Assembly: GCA_022559845.1 (NCBI GenBank)
Contig: CM040120.1
Location: forward strand, 309,292,740-309,356,739
DNA from: Amorphophallus konjac
Taxonomy: Eukaryota > Streptophyta > Magnoliopsida > Alismatales > Araceae
Reading direction: 5' to 3'
DNA: 64,000 nucleotides
Part shown: piece after piece, positions 10,713 through 22,930 of the stretch
Layout: each line of letters opens with the position of its first letter
How positions within the stretch are numbered: the first letter of the stretch is position 1
The notes under the pieces: generated by a model
Database searches by the model: none
Told to the model about the DNA's origin: nothing
What the model saw: only the letters and a program-made list of their open reading frames with translations
Position numbers and translations under genes: made by a program

Positions 10713-11589
10713 CGCGGGGGTCTGTGCCTCCCTCCCAAGTCCTTCCTCCTATGCGGGGTTGCTGTCCCCATCGATGCTATGGACATCCTCTTGGCGCTCT
10801 TCTTGCCGTACCGGCTCGGGTTGAGATGTCCCAGCAACCGGCGCCTGCTGCGTCTGCGTCAGAATCCGGGAGACCGGCCTTGACCTCCTTAAATATTGAT
10901 GAGGCTGGTTAAGCTCCCCCGAGGTGTCCTTCGGCTGTTTGTCGGCGGAGGTAATATAGTAGGTGAACACCTTGACAGTGTCATTGGTCACCTGAACCAC
11001 CCGCTTCTTCCTAGGTGGTTGTCGATCTGACTTGGGTGGCCTCCCAAGTCTGTCAAAGACAGACACTTGGGATGTAGAAGCTTGAGGGGAACGATCCTCT
11101 TTCGTGTGCGTAGAACTGGCCCACGGGGAGGTCGGCCGCACCTTCTTGCCGGCTCCTCGGCGCTTTTGCCCTCGTAGGGGCTGATTTGTAGACCTCGGAG
11201 AGGCTGAGGCCTTAGTGCTTGTCGGACTCCGCATACGTTGCAGATCCGACGTGCGGAAGGGCTCCTCCGCCCTCACGCGCCTTATGATTCAGGCCTCCTC
11301 GGTAACCCATATTTTCTTCAAGCGGAGCTGACGCTCCTCAATTTGGTTGCCCCCTGACTGCGGTCGGGGAGCCGGTGGCTTGGGCAGTTGCACTGGGCCC
11401 TGGTTTACCGCCGATGCGGCGGATTTCTTCTTTTTCGCTCCGTCTTCCTAGACTTTCCGAAGAAGCTCGAAGCGGTTAGGGGTAGAAATAGTCGGGACAT
11501 GGGTGTCCCGTGGCAAGATCGGCTCGCCTCCATCGAGCCGGATGTGAATGTCTCTGACAATTACAGTTTTGTCGGAGCGAGAAACTGCC

Positions 11590-11800
11590 GCTGTAGGCTC
11601 TGTGCCCTTGCGGCTGCGACGTTGCCCCCGTTGAGTAGGGGCAGCCTTGGTGACATCCGCCGTAGGCGCGACGTCGTTGTGGCGGCGACGCTGCCCCCGT
11701 TGAGCAGGGGCAATACCTCTGAGGGTGGCCGCAGTAGAGTTGATGCCGTTACGGCGACGGCGTTGCCCCCGTTGAGCAGGGGCGACGCCAGCGGTGACTT
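11590..11800 (-). repeat. Minisatellite (about 70 bp, three copies) within the N-terminal ORF
   Basis: Three copies of a unit centred on 'gttgcccccgttgagcagg' occur near 11620, 11690 and 11765. The core is an inverted repeat, GCCCC with a 9-nt loop and GGGGC. It encodes the repeated APAQRGQRRR segment on the minus strand. Confidence 0.75.
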
Positions 11801-11889
11801 GATTAACCGAGAAGACTCGGCCAATAGCTGGGGCAGAAGGCCTGACACCTTCGGCCGTTGACATGGCAGTCGAGGAAGCTCGATCGATT

Positions 11890-12300
11890 GTAGGGATGAA
11901 GGGCTTGACACCCTTAACAGTTGGAGAGTTGACCGGACGAACCCGGCCGGCTGCTGTAGTAGAGGGCCTGACACCCCCGACGGTTGTCTTGCTGACCGGG
12001 CGAATCCGGCCGGCTGCTGAGGTCGAGGGTCTGACACCCCCAACGGTGGTCTCGTTGACCGGGCGGACCCGGTCGTTGATGAAGCAGAGGGTCTGACACC
12101 CTCAGTAATTGTTTTCTTGGCCGAGTGAACCCGACCAGTTGATGGGGCCGAGGGCCTGACGCCCCCGACAGTTGTCTTGTTGACTGGGCAAACCCGGCCG
12201 ACTGCTGAGGTTGAGGGTCTGACACTCCCGACAGTCGCCTTGTTGACCGGGCGAACCCGGCCAGTTGGAAAGAGTAGAGGGCCTGACACCCTCGATGGTA
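11890..12300 (-). repeat. Minisatellite (about 65 bp, six copies) within the N-terminal ORF
   Basis: Units carry 'cgaacccggccggctgctg' and 'gggtctgacacccccgac' in alternation, at roughly 65-bp spacing from 11890 to 12300. On the minus strand they code for Pro/Gly/Arg-rich repeats such as GRVRP and GVRPS. The array is absent from the homologous ORF of element 2, so it expanded after the two lineages split. Confidence 0.75.
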
Positions 12301-12649
12301 GCTGCTGCAGGTGCGGCTGAGCTGGCCTCAACCATAGGCGTGACGCCCAAGAAGAAGGGCGAGCCGACGACTGTTGGAAAGTCCCCGAAGACGAGCGGGG
12401 TCGCCAGGTATCCGAACCTGGCGTGGTTGGCGACGATCTCGGGGCTGTAGGTGACGGCGGGCATCGCTGCTGTTGCTGGTGGTGGTGGTGCGTAGCACGA
12501 TTTGAGAAGCGTGCGAGTGCACGAAGAGCTCTCAAGTGAGCAGAAAGATGTACCCTCCTCTTCCCGTCCTGTAAGAGGAAGAGGGGCAATCAAAACCTTG
12601 AAGAAGGTTTTGGGGACTGACTTTAACAGAAAGAAGAAAGGCGGGAAAG

Positions 12650-12667
12650 GTCCCACCGGGCGTGCCA
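12650..12667 (-). other. Primer-binding site of element 1
   Basis: On the minus strand, 'TGGCACGCCCGGTGGGAC' starts three bases after the LTR end (…CTCACA, spacer GAC). The TGG start is complementary to a tRNA CCA tail. Near-identical sites follow the LTRs of element 4 (43469-43486) and element 2 (23583-23601). I do not assign the tRNA species. Confidence 0.75.
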
Positions 12668-13882
12668 GTCTGTGAGACACGGAAAAATCTAATCTTTTTT
12701 TATCGTAGATAAAATATAGATTTTGTTCTTTTTGAAAAGAAACATCCCCCCTTTATCTGAGTAGAGGGTGATTCCGTGGGTGCGCATAGTATCTCAGACG
12801 ATTTGGGTTCGGGTACTGGACCTCTCCCCACTGACCCTAGTCAGTGTTGATTTACATCGGCCTAACGTCCGAACACCTTTGTTTGACTGTCAAAGAAATC
12901 CCAAAGTCCTCCCCTTAGGTTCTGATGTGGAGGGCAGGCTCACTCGAGAGACTCTCCATGACCACTCATTTACCACCAACATGTTAATAGGGTTAGGGCT
13001 AAGTCTGAGCAAAACCCTAAGATTTTGGAATAGAAACGCAATATGCGGAAGCCGTAGGCATTTTTGAAGTAGAGAGAAATTTTTTGGGCCCTGAGGGTAT
13101 TTTGGTAATTTTACCAACCCAGGGGTATTTCTGAAATTTCTGGGCTGGAACGGAAGTAGGACCGGGTTCCTGACTTCCCAAGGTGTTGAGGCTCTTTCTG
13201 GAGAGTTTTAGGAGCTGTTAGGCCGTTTCTAGGTCACATGGGTATTTTGGTAATTTTATCACCCTATATAGACTTACGGTTGGGGTGACATATGAGTGTC
13301 AGACTGAGCTGACAACGTCCTCGAGCTGAAGGAGCGACCAGGGCTTCATAGAGGCTCACATGTGTCAATTTTGCCCAAGGAGGGGTATATATGCAATTTT
13401 GACAAGCCGGGAGTTTTCCTGTAATTTTCCCCGATGGCCGTACATGAAATATTTGTGGAGTACACTGGATTCATTTAGGACCCAATTGGGTACAAGAGTT
13501 GTCGGCGAGTTATCGACTGTACAAAAGTCCGCACCAATGCGGGAGATAGGGGCGTAGCCCTAATTACAAAAGTTGCAGGGTAAAACTGCAAATAACATGA
13601 CATTTTTATTTCTCAGGCCCCGGAGAGGACATTTTTTATAATTCCCCCGTTATACGGGCGGAACTATGTAATTTAGTCGTCCCGGAACGTAGAAACTTAC
13701 AACATGGCCCACTGAGGGGCATAATGACAAAAATACCGCATATACACAAGATTCGGGGACTTATCCCTCGCGGGCCAGAACAAACAAACGAACAAAAACT
13801 CCAAGTGTGCTGGATGCTCCAAGTGCGTAGGTTGTAGATCGTAGTCTGTAGATCCTCTCCCTCCTTCTGGACCATGGGAGTC

Positions 13883-13890
13883 TATTTATA
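13883..13890 (-). promoter_or_regulatory. LTR TATA box of element 1
   Basis: The minus strand reads TATAAATAG, inside the LTR and upstream of the PBS in the direction of the element. It is the best candidate for the element's transcription start, though a second AT-rich stretch lies near 14110. Confidence 0.5.
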
Positions 13891-13923
13891 GAAGTAGGAA
13901 GACCTTCCCGGTGTCGCGCGGCC

Positions 13924-13925
<2 letters not shown>

Positions 13926-13956
<31 letters not shown>
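13926..13956. repeat. 31-base G homopolymer in the LTR
   Basis: An uninterrupted run of G lies in a GC-rich part of the LTR rich in 'gacccgcccgg'-type words. It could form a G-quadruplex on the plus strand. Its exact length is unreliable because homopolymers are error-prone in assemblies. Confidence 0.9.
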
Positions 13957-14388
13957 CTGCCCGGGGTCGTTTGACCACGGGCGGGTCCCACCCGGGGTCG
14001 CCTGACCCGGGCGGGTCCGCGCGGGCCCGCCCGCGCGCGGACCCGTCCGGGGACGGGTGACCCCGTACGGGTCCCCCAGGCCCCGGACGGGTCTCTCCGA
14101 CGCCTGTTTTCAATAAATAGGGGCCTTGGGGGGGCTTTGGAGCCTCGTTTGCTCGCCAGAGAAGGGAAGACGCGCTCCTCTTGTTCGTTCATCGTTCTCC
14201 TCGCGCCGTAGGCCGCAAAGGGGAGATTTGTTGTTGTCCGTACTTCGTGGTACACGTGCGAGGGACTTCAATTGCGGTGCGTAGACCTTCGTTTCTGTCT
14301 TCCGTCTTCTTGTGAGCTTCCTTTATCCGTAGGTTTACGTCCAAAGGAGGGAGATTTCATCCCGTAGGGATTTTTCCCGGAACCACAC

Positions 14389-17347
14389 TGTCACGTCCCG
14401 ACGCGGAAAATCGGAACGTAGCAGTTTATATCATTCATGTCAATCAGAGCATACATTGCCACAAGAGACCAAACCACAAGGCTAATAATGAAGAAATGCT
14501 ATTAACCCAAACTTTATTGAGAATAATAGAAGAAAGTATTTATTACACCCGACATCTTGTGGACTTCTAACTCTTCATTAAAGAAAGAAAATTACATAGA
14601 CTTGGAAATAACAAAACTCAACAACCAATCTAGGACATGACTTAAACATAAATCATAACGGCTCGCTCCAGGATCACTCATTCCCGTCCCCATCAGTGCG
14701 CACGTCTTCATCCGAACTACTTGAAAATGATTGGAAAGTAGGGGTGAGCAAAAAGCTCAGTAGAATTTTATATCTCTATCATCAGGCATAGTTAAAGTGA
14801 TTAACCATTTTATCATGAATAATATTACGATAAAAGAACAATAAAAATCAATGGCATGCGATAGATCGATAAAAGAGAAACAAGTGCAAATATAACAAGA
14901 ATTTCTATGATATTGCAAGTAAATGATGAATTGAATTGGCTATAACAAGCACGCAAGTCAATGTCACGCAAGAAATTTCAAGTAATTGAGTGAAGTAGTA
15001 TGTCATAGACCAATCACGCTAGTCATGCACTTCGGTGCAATGTCACACCTTGTCATTACAAACTCCCCGGGGCACAAGTACTTTCGGACGCTCCTCCCAG
15101 GACCAGACCGGGCCCTTATGATGCGTTGGCATTGAAAAGTTGGATCATAGATCCTAGTCTAGACATTCGCCACATTAAATGGCCAAGGATTCCAAGGTAT
15201 AGGCTTAAGAATTTACTTCTAAGATCAAGAGAAATTCCAATAAAATTGGAATGGATATCAAGTGGAATGACTGGAAAGCCTAAAGTGAGCAAGATTTCAC
15301 AGTTCAAGGCCAACCTTGATAGGACTGCTATCACAACAACAAAACACAGAAAATCATATTAAATCTCGACTTTAGCAGTCAATAACTGGGCCGCTAAGGT
15401 GATATTGACGGTCTAACCTTAAACCGCGTACGGTTAAGTATAACAGGCTCTGAAAGTAAACCCAAGAGGGTCCTCACTCCAGCCCGAGTCAGAATGGGTC
15501 CAAACAAGAGTTCAGCCCACGAAGCTACAGTCAACAGAGGGGATTGGGCTAGGTTAGAATCAACTGGGTTGAAAATAATCTGACTTAACCCAAGCCCATT
15601 ACTTAACCAGGCCAAGAGAAAGATAGCGGTCTAAACTTGGGCCGCCAAGGATCTCTTAGCGGTCTCAAGTTGGGCCGCTAAGGTCGCAGAACAGTCCAGA
15701 TTTGGACTGGCCCAAAACACGAATCAAAACACGTCCAAGGGTTCAGGTCTTTGGGGTACAACCCGCCCGGCGTCCTGGTGGGAATCCCATGTTCACGGGG
15801 ACTTACGAAGGTCTCATAATAGTGGTCCTAGTCCGACGGAAGGAATATCCGGCGGAGAGTCCCAACTATTACGAGATTGAGGCCATATAAAACACGGAAA
15901 ACAGAACGGTGCAGTCAGTCAATCCCACCGGAGTGGCATGACTATCAAACAATGATATCAGAATCATAATATGAAGAATTTATAACAGCATGGTTTGAGA
16001 TTACAAGATTAATAACCAAGTTTTTTTATCAAGTTTCACATGATCATTAACTTATGATTGTCAAGCCAACTTTCATGTAAATAAATGGAAATTTATGTTT
16101 ATAACCATGATACTAGATTAATATTGCGTTCTGCATAGTTATAGGTCAAGATATCATGCTAAACATGGTAAGTTCTCTAGCTAAAAATGCATAAAACAGA
16201 GTTTAAAACTTCCTGCCAGAGGCCATGAAACGGTCTATATAAGGGCCGCCAGAAGGATAAAGCGGTCTATCGTAGGGCTGTTTCTTATTAGAAAATATTT
16301 ATACAGAAATTTTATAAATTTGAAAACGCAAGGCTTGAAGCGGTCTATCGTAGAACCGCCAGAGGAATAAAACGGTCTATCGTGCGACCGCTACTGGGCT
16401 GGCGGTCACTGGTAGGACTGTTTACCCAACCCGAGACTCGCCGACGGCGAACCCCGGCATAACAAGACAAAAATCTTGATTTCACACGATAGGGTGGACG
16501 AAAATTGGGGAAAACACCACCATTAGAAAGGGCATTAAAACCGTACAAAATGACATGCTTTGATTAAAATTTAATGAGACTAAATTAAACCTAAAACGAG
16601 TTAACATATAAGTTACCCTTTTGGGTACACCTCGGAGTAAGTCATGAAATTAGAACATCATGGTGTACGAAATTTGGGCAACTAGGTATCAAAAGAAAGG
16701 GCTCAGGAAGACGAACAAGATGGTATATTTAATTATTGATTCAGCCTGAGAGATACCTACCTCTGCTCGATGGAAAGAGGGAAGAAGAAAGGGGGTCGCC
16801 GGAACCCTAACAGCCGCTTCTCTAGAATACCCAAAATCCGCCCTCCTCCGGCCACGAACGTTCGCGCCACCAGCCGCCGGTGCAAAATAGGGTTTAAGGG
16901 GATCGAAAGCCCTCTATTTATAGGACTAATAGGCTGTTCTAGCGATCGAGTTTCGGTGGAGTCCAAGGGGGAAATCCGTAATCGGATAGGGCTCTAATCC
17001 GCCGCCGCCGCCCATGGAAGGGTCTAGACTTAGGGTTTTCGTAGGGGAAACAAAGATCTACTATTGGGCTAGGGTTTGGCTCCAATTGGAGCACAAATGC
17101 GCTATAATTGAGTCCAAATTGAGAAGGGTTAAAGGTTCTCTTAAAACCAACATTTTTAAGCTAAACACGCGAAATTGGGCCTTAACCAATTTTATTTTGG
17201 GTTCCAATCTGAAGACAAAGTTGCTACAAATTAAATTTTACACAAGATACATATTTTTCCGGATTTAAAATAAATTCTTTATAAGTTGAGTCAAGAAAAA
17301 TAATTAATTACTATGGGAATATTATTATAAAATTTTAGGATCCTACA
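14389..17347. mobile_element. Solo LTR A, 2959 bp, nested in element 1's LTR
   Basis: It starts TGTCACGTCCCGACGCGG and ends GGATCCTACA. It is flanked by the 5-bp direct repeat CACAC (14384-14388 and 17348-17352), so it inserted as an LTR unit. No coding region, PBS or internal direct repeat is seen, so this is most simply a solo LTR left by recombination. A TATA-like word lies near 16910. Orientation is uncertain; the TGTCACG start favours plus. It carries about eight short hairpins of the type CGGTCT...GGCCGC (15370-16430). Confidence 0.85.
15370..16430. repeat. Dispersed family of short hairpins in solo LTR A
   Basis: About eight degenerate copies of a 25-bp inverted repeat occur, with an 'agcggtct' arm, 7-8 bases of loop and an 'ggccgct' or 'gaccgc' arm. 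Examples lie near 15390, 15630, 15655, 16229, 16258, 16337, 16371 and 16398. The arms vary but usually stay complementary. Confidence 0.6.
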
Positions 17348-17439
17348 CACACGACCCTGACAATCGTGATGGGTTTAGCCCGGTTCTCGTCCACCCCTTT
17401 TTGCTGCGAGAGGTCTGTAATTGCAACAATTGATAGACT

Positions 17440-18486
17440 ATGAAGCCTTAAATGTATGGAGGTATTCCACGGGGGAGGCGATACGCCCCATGATAAACCC
17501 GTGTGTGGAGATATTCCATGAAGAGGCGATACGCCAAATATTTGTAGACCTCGACCAATGCGAGGTTAATATGGCAGCCATGCCAATTTTGGTTGGAATA
17601 AATCCCGGGTGCAACACTTGTCCAGGGAGGAGGCCGACTTGGCAGCTGCATAATGAGCAACAAGATAAGCCAAAGGAGTCACAAACAAAATATGAGGACG
17701 AAAAATTCCTAAAATTACCTGGGGTCATCCTTATCTCTCCATTCTCAGAAGAACTCGATGAGGAGGAAGAGGAGCCTTCGTTGGAAGAAATACTAGGAGT
17801 CTTTGTACTCGACGAAGTGCTAGAGCTTCCCCCGCTCGAGGACCCATAGGATGAAGGATCTACCTTGCTGGAAGAGGACTCACCCCCTTCTTCGACAACA
17901 GGGAGAGTGGGCTGGGCCCTAGGATCCCCTGTAACATGTAATGCTATTATTAGCCAACATGTATACCATCTCTCAAGCACTAAAGAAGAAGAAAACGGGG
18001 GGTGAGTGTAAGAGATGCTTACCCGAAACCTGGACAGCAGGGGCCCCTTCTACATCAAGCGCGGGAGAGGCGACAGCCACCGGTGTATAGTCATCGGCGG
18101 AAGGATCCAACCCCTCTATATCCAAGTTAACATCAGGGATGGATTCGTCGAAATCCAATCCCGCCTCAATAAAAGCATTCCTTAGACGGGGAGAAAAGCT
18201 CATGGCAGCCCGAACCTCAGGAGGAGCTGCGCCCAAAAGGAAAGAAGGGGGTCATGTTATAACACCGTGTAAACATGTTATAATTCTGATTTGAAATGAA
18301 AGTTTCTTTCACTTATTGGAGACATCCGCTCGAGCGGGATATTCTTCCCCAGAACGAGGACGAGTAGAAGGCCGTGTGTTATCCTCTTGGCTTTCAGCTC
18401 GGGGCCTTTTCCCAGGAGCATTGACCCCAGTGGGGGCCGCACCTAGAGAGGCCTCTTGGTTAAAGACTGACTTGGGTTAAATAAGA
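17440..18486 (-). pseudogene. Spliced gene fragment of unknown function
   Basis: Three exon-like pieces lie on the minus strand. One at about 18300-18450 reads GVNAPGKRPRAESQEDNTR. One at 18028-18229 reads PPEVRAAMSFSPRLRNAF and GLDFDESIPDVNLDIEGLD, with a good acceptor before it and a GTAAGC donor after VQVSG. One from about 17930 down to 17440 begins after a TTACAG acceptor and is Ser-rich (GDPRAQPTLPVVEEGGESSS). The splice signals and the continuous frame across them argue for a real gene or transposon-borne gene. I do not recognise the family. A plus-strand ORF of 142 codons (17421-17849) overlaps it and is less convincing. Confidence 0.45.
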
Positions 18487-19610
<1,124 letters not shown>

Positions 19611-19696
19611 TAAGTTTTCTTTCAGCCTATTTAATTAGGTTACTACTACTACCCGGTGATCTAATAAAGTTCCGTTTTCCTTTAAGTTATTAATAG

Positions 19697-20014
<318 letters not shown>

Positions 20015-20099
20015 TAATAGTACACTATCTCTTGTAACTGCAGTTAACATGTTAATATCTCAATGTTTTAAGTATGTTAGCATATTTATGCATTAAGAC

Positions 20100-20410
20100 A
20101 TTAAGGCATTAAGCATTAAGGCCTTACCACGTTGAAGTGTCAACATATTAAACTATTAATGTATATTGACCCATTAAAGCATTAGTGTGTTAAGATACTA
20201 TGGTGTTAAAATGTTAATATATTAAGACTTAACATGCTAATATGTTAGTACGTTAATATGTTAATGTTTTAATGCTTTAATGTGCCAACTCATTAATACT
20301 TTAATGCATTAATATGCTAATATATTAATGCTTGAAGGTGTAACTACATTAATATGTTAATGCTTTTATGCTTTAATGTGTTAACACATTAATACTTTAA
20401 TGCGTTAATA
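20100..20410. repeat. TTAA-rich low-complexity array
   Basis: Short words such as 'ttaatatgttaa' and 'tgcattaa' recur at about 10-bp spacing. A perfect 20-bp palindrome, TTAATGTGTTAACACATTAA, lies at 20373-20392. It sits inside the agmatine deiminase intron, immediately before a LINE fragment. Confidence 0.75.
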
Positions 20411-20775
20411 TGCTCATTCATGAGATTCGGGAGTGGGACAGGCCGTGGCCCCTCAAGCCGGATAGGACTGTGTGGTGGCTTATCCTTCACGTCACGTTAT
20501 GGGTACTGTGGGGAGAGTGGAACCACCATATCTTCAGGTGGGAGTCACGTATCGAGGATGCTCTTGTTGATTTTGTATGGCCTAGAGTTAAGGAATGGGC
20601 GGTCACTTTTACTAATGTGAATTCTGTTGTTTCCCCTCTTTTTGGCTGTTTGGGGGGCTAATTGTTTCACACTCTCTTGGTGTGCGTTTTGTTGTATAGG
20701 GTTCGTTTTTTTTTTTTTGGGTTTGACCCACCTATACATGTACATTTTTTCTTTTCTTTTAATATATTAGTGGTA
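20410..20775 (+). mobile_element. LINE (L1-type) 3' fragment
   Basis: An 83-codon frame ends with WWLILHVTLWVLWGEWNHHIF then EDALVDFVWPRVKEW. This is the usual C-terminal tail of plant L1-type ORF2 downstream of the reverse transcriptase. A short 3' UTR with a T-rich stretch follows. It is a 5'-truncated insertion, typical of LINEs. Confidence 0.7.
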
Positions 20776-21059
20776 CTACCCACTGTTGAACCAATTTGTT
20801 ATCCCCTCAAAGTAGTCAGGGGAAAAGACACCCACAAGTGGTTAAATTTTGTAAAGGAATTTGAAATTCCACAATATACATGGTGAGTGAAATGGGTGAG
20901 GAAGGGGAAGTCATTGATATGAAAACCCTCCACCTAGCACAAAAACACCAAACCACACACGTGGGAAACGTCAATTTCCCTCTCCTCATGTGAGAAATGA
21001 ATAGTGGAGGAGCTATTTATAGGGACAACCACTCTTTTTTCATCCCTTATAGGGGTTTT

Positions 21060-21240
21060 AGGACCGGATCCACCCCTTTTGGGGGGTTTACCCCAGGTCC
21101 ACCCCCCAAATGGGGGGTTTGTCCCGGGTCCACCCCCAAGGGGGGGGGGGGGGTTTGCCCTGGGTCCACCCCAAAGGGGGGTTTGCCCCGGTTCTAACCC
21201 CCTTAGGGGGGTTATTTCTGGCTTGGGTCCACCCTAAACA
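21060..21240 (+). repeat. GC-rich tandem repeat, unit about 35 bp
   Basis: Repeats of 'ggggggtttgccccgggtcc'-like text occur, in which CCCC and GGGG arms face each other. The same unit returns at 22165-22400 in the same LTR. Confidence 0.75.
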
Positions 21241-22164
21241 TTAAATTAAATGGTTTTGGGGCCTATTAAGGGTTTAACAGGCTGAATTAAGCCCTAAATA
21301 AGTATTATACCCTTGCAAATCAAGGGTCAGCAAAAAGGCATGCTAACAGAGGTGGCATTAGCAACATAATAGCAGCTGCAGCAACACAAGAGCAGCAACT
21401 CAATGGCAACAGCAGCAGCTCAAGGGCAGCAGCAGCTCAAGGGCGGCAGCAGCAGCTCAATGGCAGCTGCAGCAACATAATAGCAGCAGCATTAACACAA
21501 TAGTAGCAGCAACACATGGGCAACAGCTCACAGAAGCAGCTACAACAGCAGATCATTTGATTTTCATCTCATTGAGGCTTCTTCAAACTGTATTCTTGTC
21601 AATGGACGACAATCAAGAAATAGTGCACACTGGACTGATTTCGTGTATGTGAATTATATAAACAAAATGATCGAGAATGGACCTTGCAAGCCAAAGTTTT
21701 GATGAGAGGATTCTTCAAGATCTCAGATTGAAGGAATGGAAGTTTCAATTCAACCAACACCAACTGATCTTATGTATATAGACATCATCAGCTCAGGTTC
21801 TTTGCATCCCTTCAATTCACGGTTAGATCCCAAAGGATCTTTCTTAAAAGAGGAAGAGTTTTGGTGGCAAATATGTAATCTCAGAAGAGAAATTCACCAG
21901 TGAGGTGGTTGGTGCTAAATCTTGCAACATTTAGCATTTGAAAGGGAGGGTTCTTTCATGGATAAGGATACAACTTTGAATGATAATGGTCTTACAAGAA
22001 GCAGGCTTGAAAGAAGCTGCAACAGCAACAACAACATCAGAGTTTGAAGGCAAACTCTCTCATCCTTTACTTCTGCGATCATAAGTTCAGCAACAACAAC
22101 AACAGCAGCCCTTGGGAAAATTAATCAAATCTGAAGAAAAAGGGTAGCAGCGGTCTAGATCTGC

Positions 22165-22400
22165 CCTTATGTGGGTGGGGGGTTTGGACCGGGTCCCCCC
22201 CCATATGGGGGTTTTGCCCCGGTTCCACCTCATATGGGGGGTTTGGACCGGGTCCACCCCCCACATGGGGTTTTGGTCCGGTTCCACCCCCATATGGGAT
22301 TTTGGACCGGTTCCATCTCCCCAAATGGGGTTTTGGACCGGTTCCATCCTCCCCATGTAGGTTTTGGCCCGGATCAATTCCCCAAATCCCATGTTTTGGC
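22165..22400 (+). repeat. Second copy of the GC-rich tandem repeat, unit about 36 bp
   Basis: Six to seven units of 'ttttggaccggttccacccc' and 'catatggggg' occur. Each contains a CCCC...GGGG hairpin and a GGACCGG(G)TCC palindrome. Related to the array at 21060-21240, about 1.1 kb upstream. Confidence 0.75.
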
Positions 22401-22689
22401 CCGGATAGAGGGTGTAACTGCCAGAGTCCTTCGAGACTCTATGAATACCCCAGTGGGGTCCATTTGAACGAATGGAGGAAGAAATAAAAGAACATAGAGC
22501 TGGTGTTTGGTGCTTGTGCTTTGTTTGCAAGCCTCGTGCTGTGGTTGTGTTGTGAGGGTATGTCATAAACCCATGTACATTACAACTCATTTTGTGAACT
22601 GTGTAACCTAGAGAAAATTTCTCTATATGGAGAAATCTTTAAAGTCCGGTAATGTGATTATGTAAACATCTAGGTATGACCAGGACACT

Positions 22690-22930
22690 TGTGTAAACCC
22701 AAGTTGCCTATGAGCCAAGAAATCATGTACTATCAAAACCCTAATTGCTTGTGAGTAAAGGGTCAAATGCAACCAAAACCCTAATCGCCTATGAGCAAAA
22801 GGTCATGTACCATCAAAACCTAATCGCCTATGAGCAAAGGGTCATGTACAATTAAAACCCTGATTGCCTATGAGCAAAGGGTCATGTACAACCAAAATCC
22901 TAATTGCCTATGAACAAAGGGTCATGTGCA
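22690..22930 (+). repeat. Tandem repeat, unit about 40 bp, six copies
   Basis: The unit contains 'accctaatcgcctatgagca' followed by 'aagggtcatgtac'. ACCCT and AGGGT arms are complementary and separated by about 16 bases. Copies differ by a few substitutions, concentrated in the loop and spacer. Confidence 0.8.

Larger units (their letters stand above)
10749..12589 (-). pseudogene. Conserved N-terminal ORF upstream of gag (element 1)
   Basis: Reading from the PBS, the first frame starts near 12460 and opens with RFGYLATPLVFGDF then VVGSPFFLGV. A middle part has RLDGGEPILPRDTHVPT, and the end has VSVFDRLGRPP and PPRKKRVV. The same three islands occur in the same order in element 2 (23744-24592), though the two elements are otherwise well diverged. 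Between the first and second islands element 1 has expanded minisatellites (11590-12300) that element 2 lacks. Several frameshifts are present. I recognise only the VFDRLG motif as common in plant Ty3/gypsy gag. The rest matches no domain I can name. Confidence 0.65.
1..17362 (-). mobile_element. Element 1: Tat-lineage Ty3/gypsy retrotransposon, left end outside window
   Basis: The minus strand carries, in order, an LTR (12671-17362), a PBS, gag-type ORFs, protease, RT-RNase H, a second RNase H and integrase (to 1765), then a repeat-rich 3' region that runs off the left edge. The second RNase H after the RT-RNase H is the recognised hallmark of the Tat branch of plant Ty3/gypsy elements. The coding region is broken by several stops and frameshifts, so the copy is dead. 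The 3' region of tandem repeats downstream of pol also fits Tat elements, which are known for hypervariable 3' untranslated regions that seed satellites. The partner LTR is not in the window, so no target-site duplication can be checked. Confidence 0.93.
12671..17362 (-). mobile_element. 5' LTR of element 1, split by a solo LTR
   Basis: The LTR runs 12671-14388 and resumes at 17353-17362, about 1.73 kb in all once the insertion is removed. In plus orientation it begins TGTGAGACACGG next to the PBS and appears to end in CCCTGACA, so it has TG...CA ends. It contains a TATA box at 13883-13890, a very GC-rich stretch (13900-14110) and a module shared with two other LTRs at 12785-12885. The outer end is inferred from the TG...CA rule only, because the second LTR lies outside the window. 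Confidence 0.7.

Noticed and set aside
11388..12096. Plus-strand ORFs across the N-terminal ORF of element 1
   Set aside because: They are the complement of the minisatellites and lack the islands conserved with element 2.
17421..17849. 142-codon plus-strand ORF with an acidic tail
   Set aside because: The opposite strand has consistent splice sites and a Ser-rich exon here; the acidic run is the complement of that Ser-rich code.
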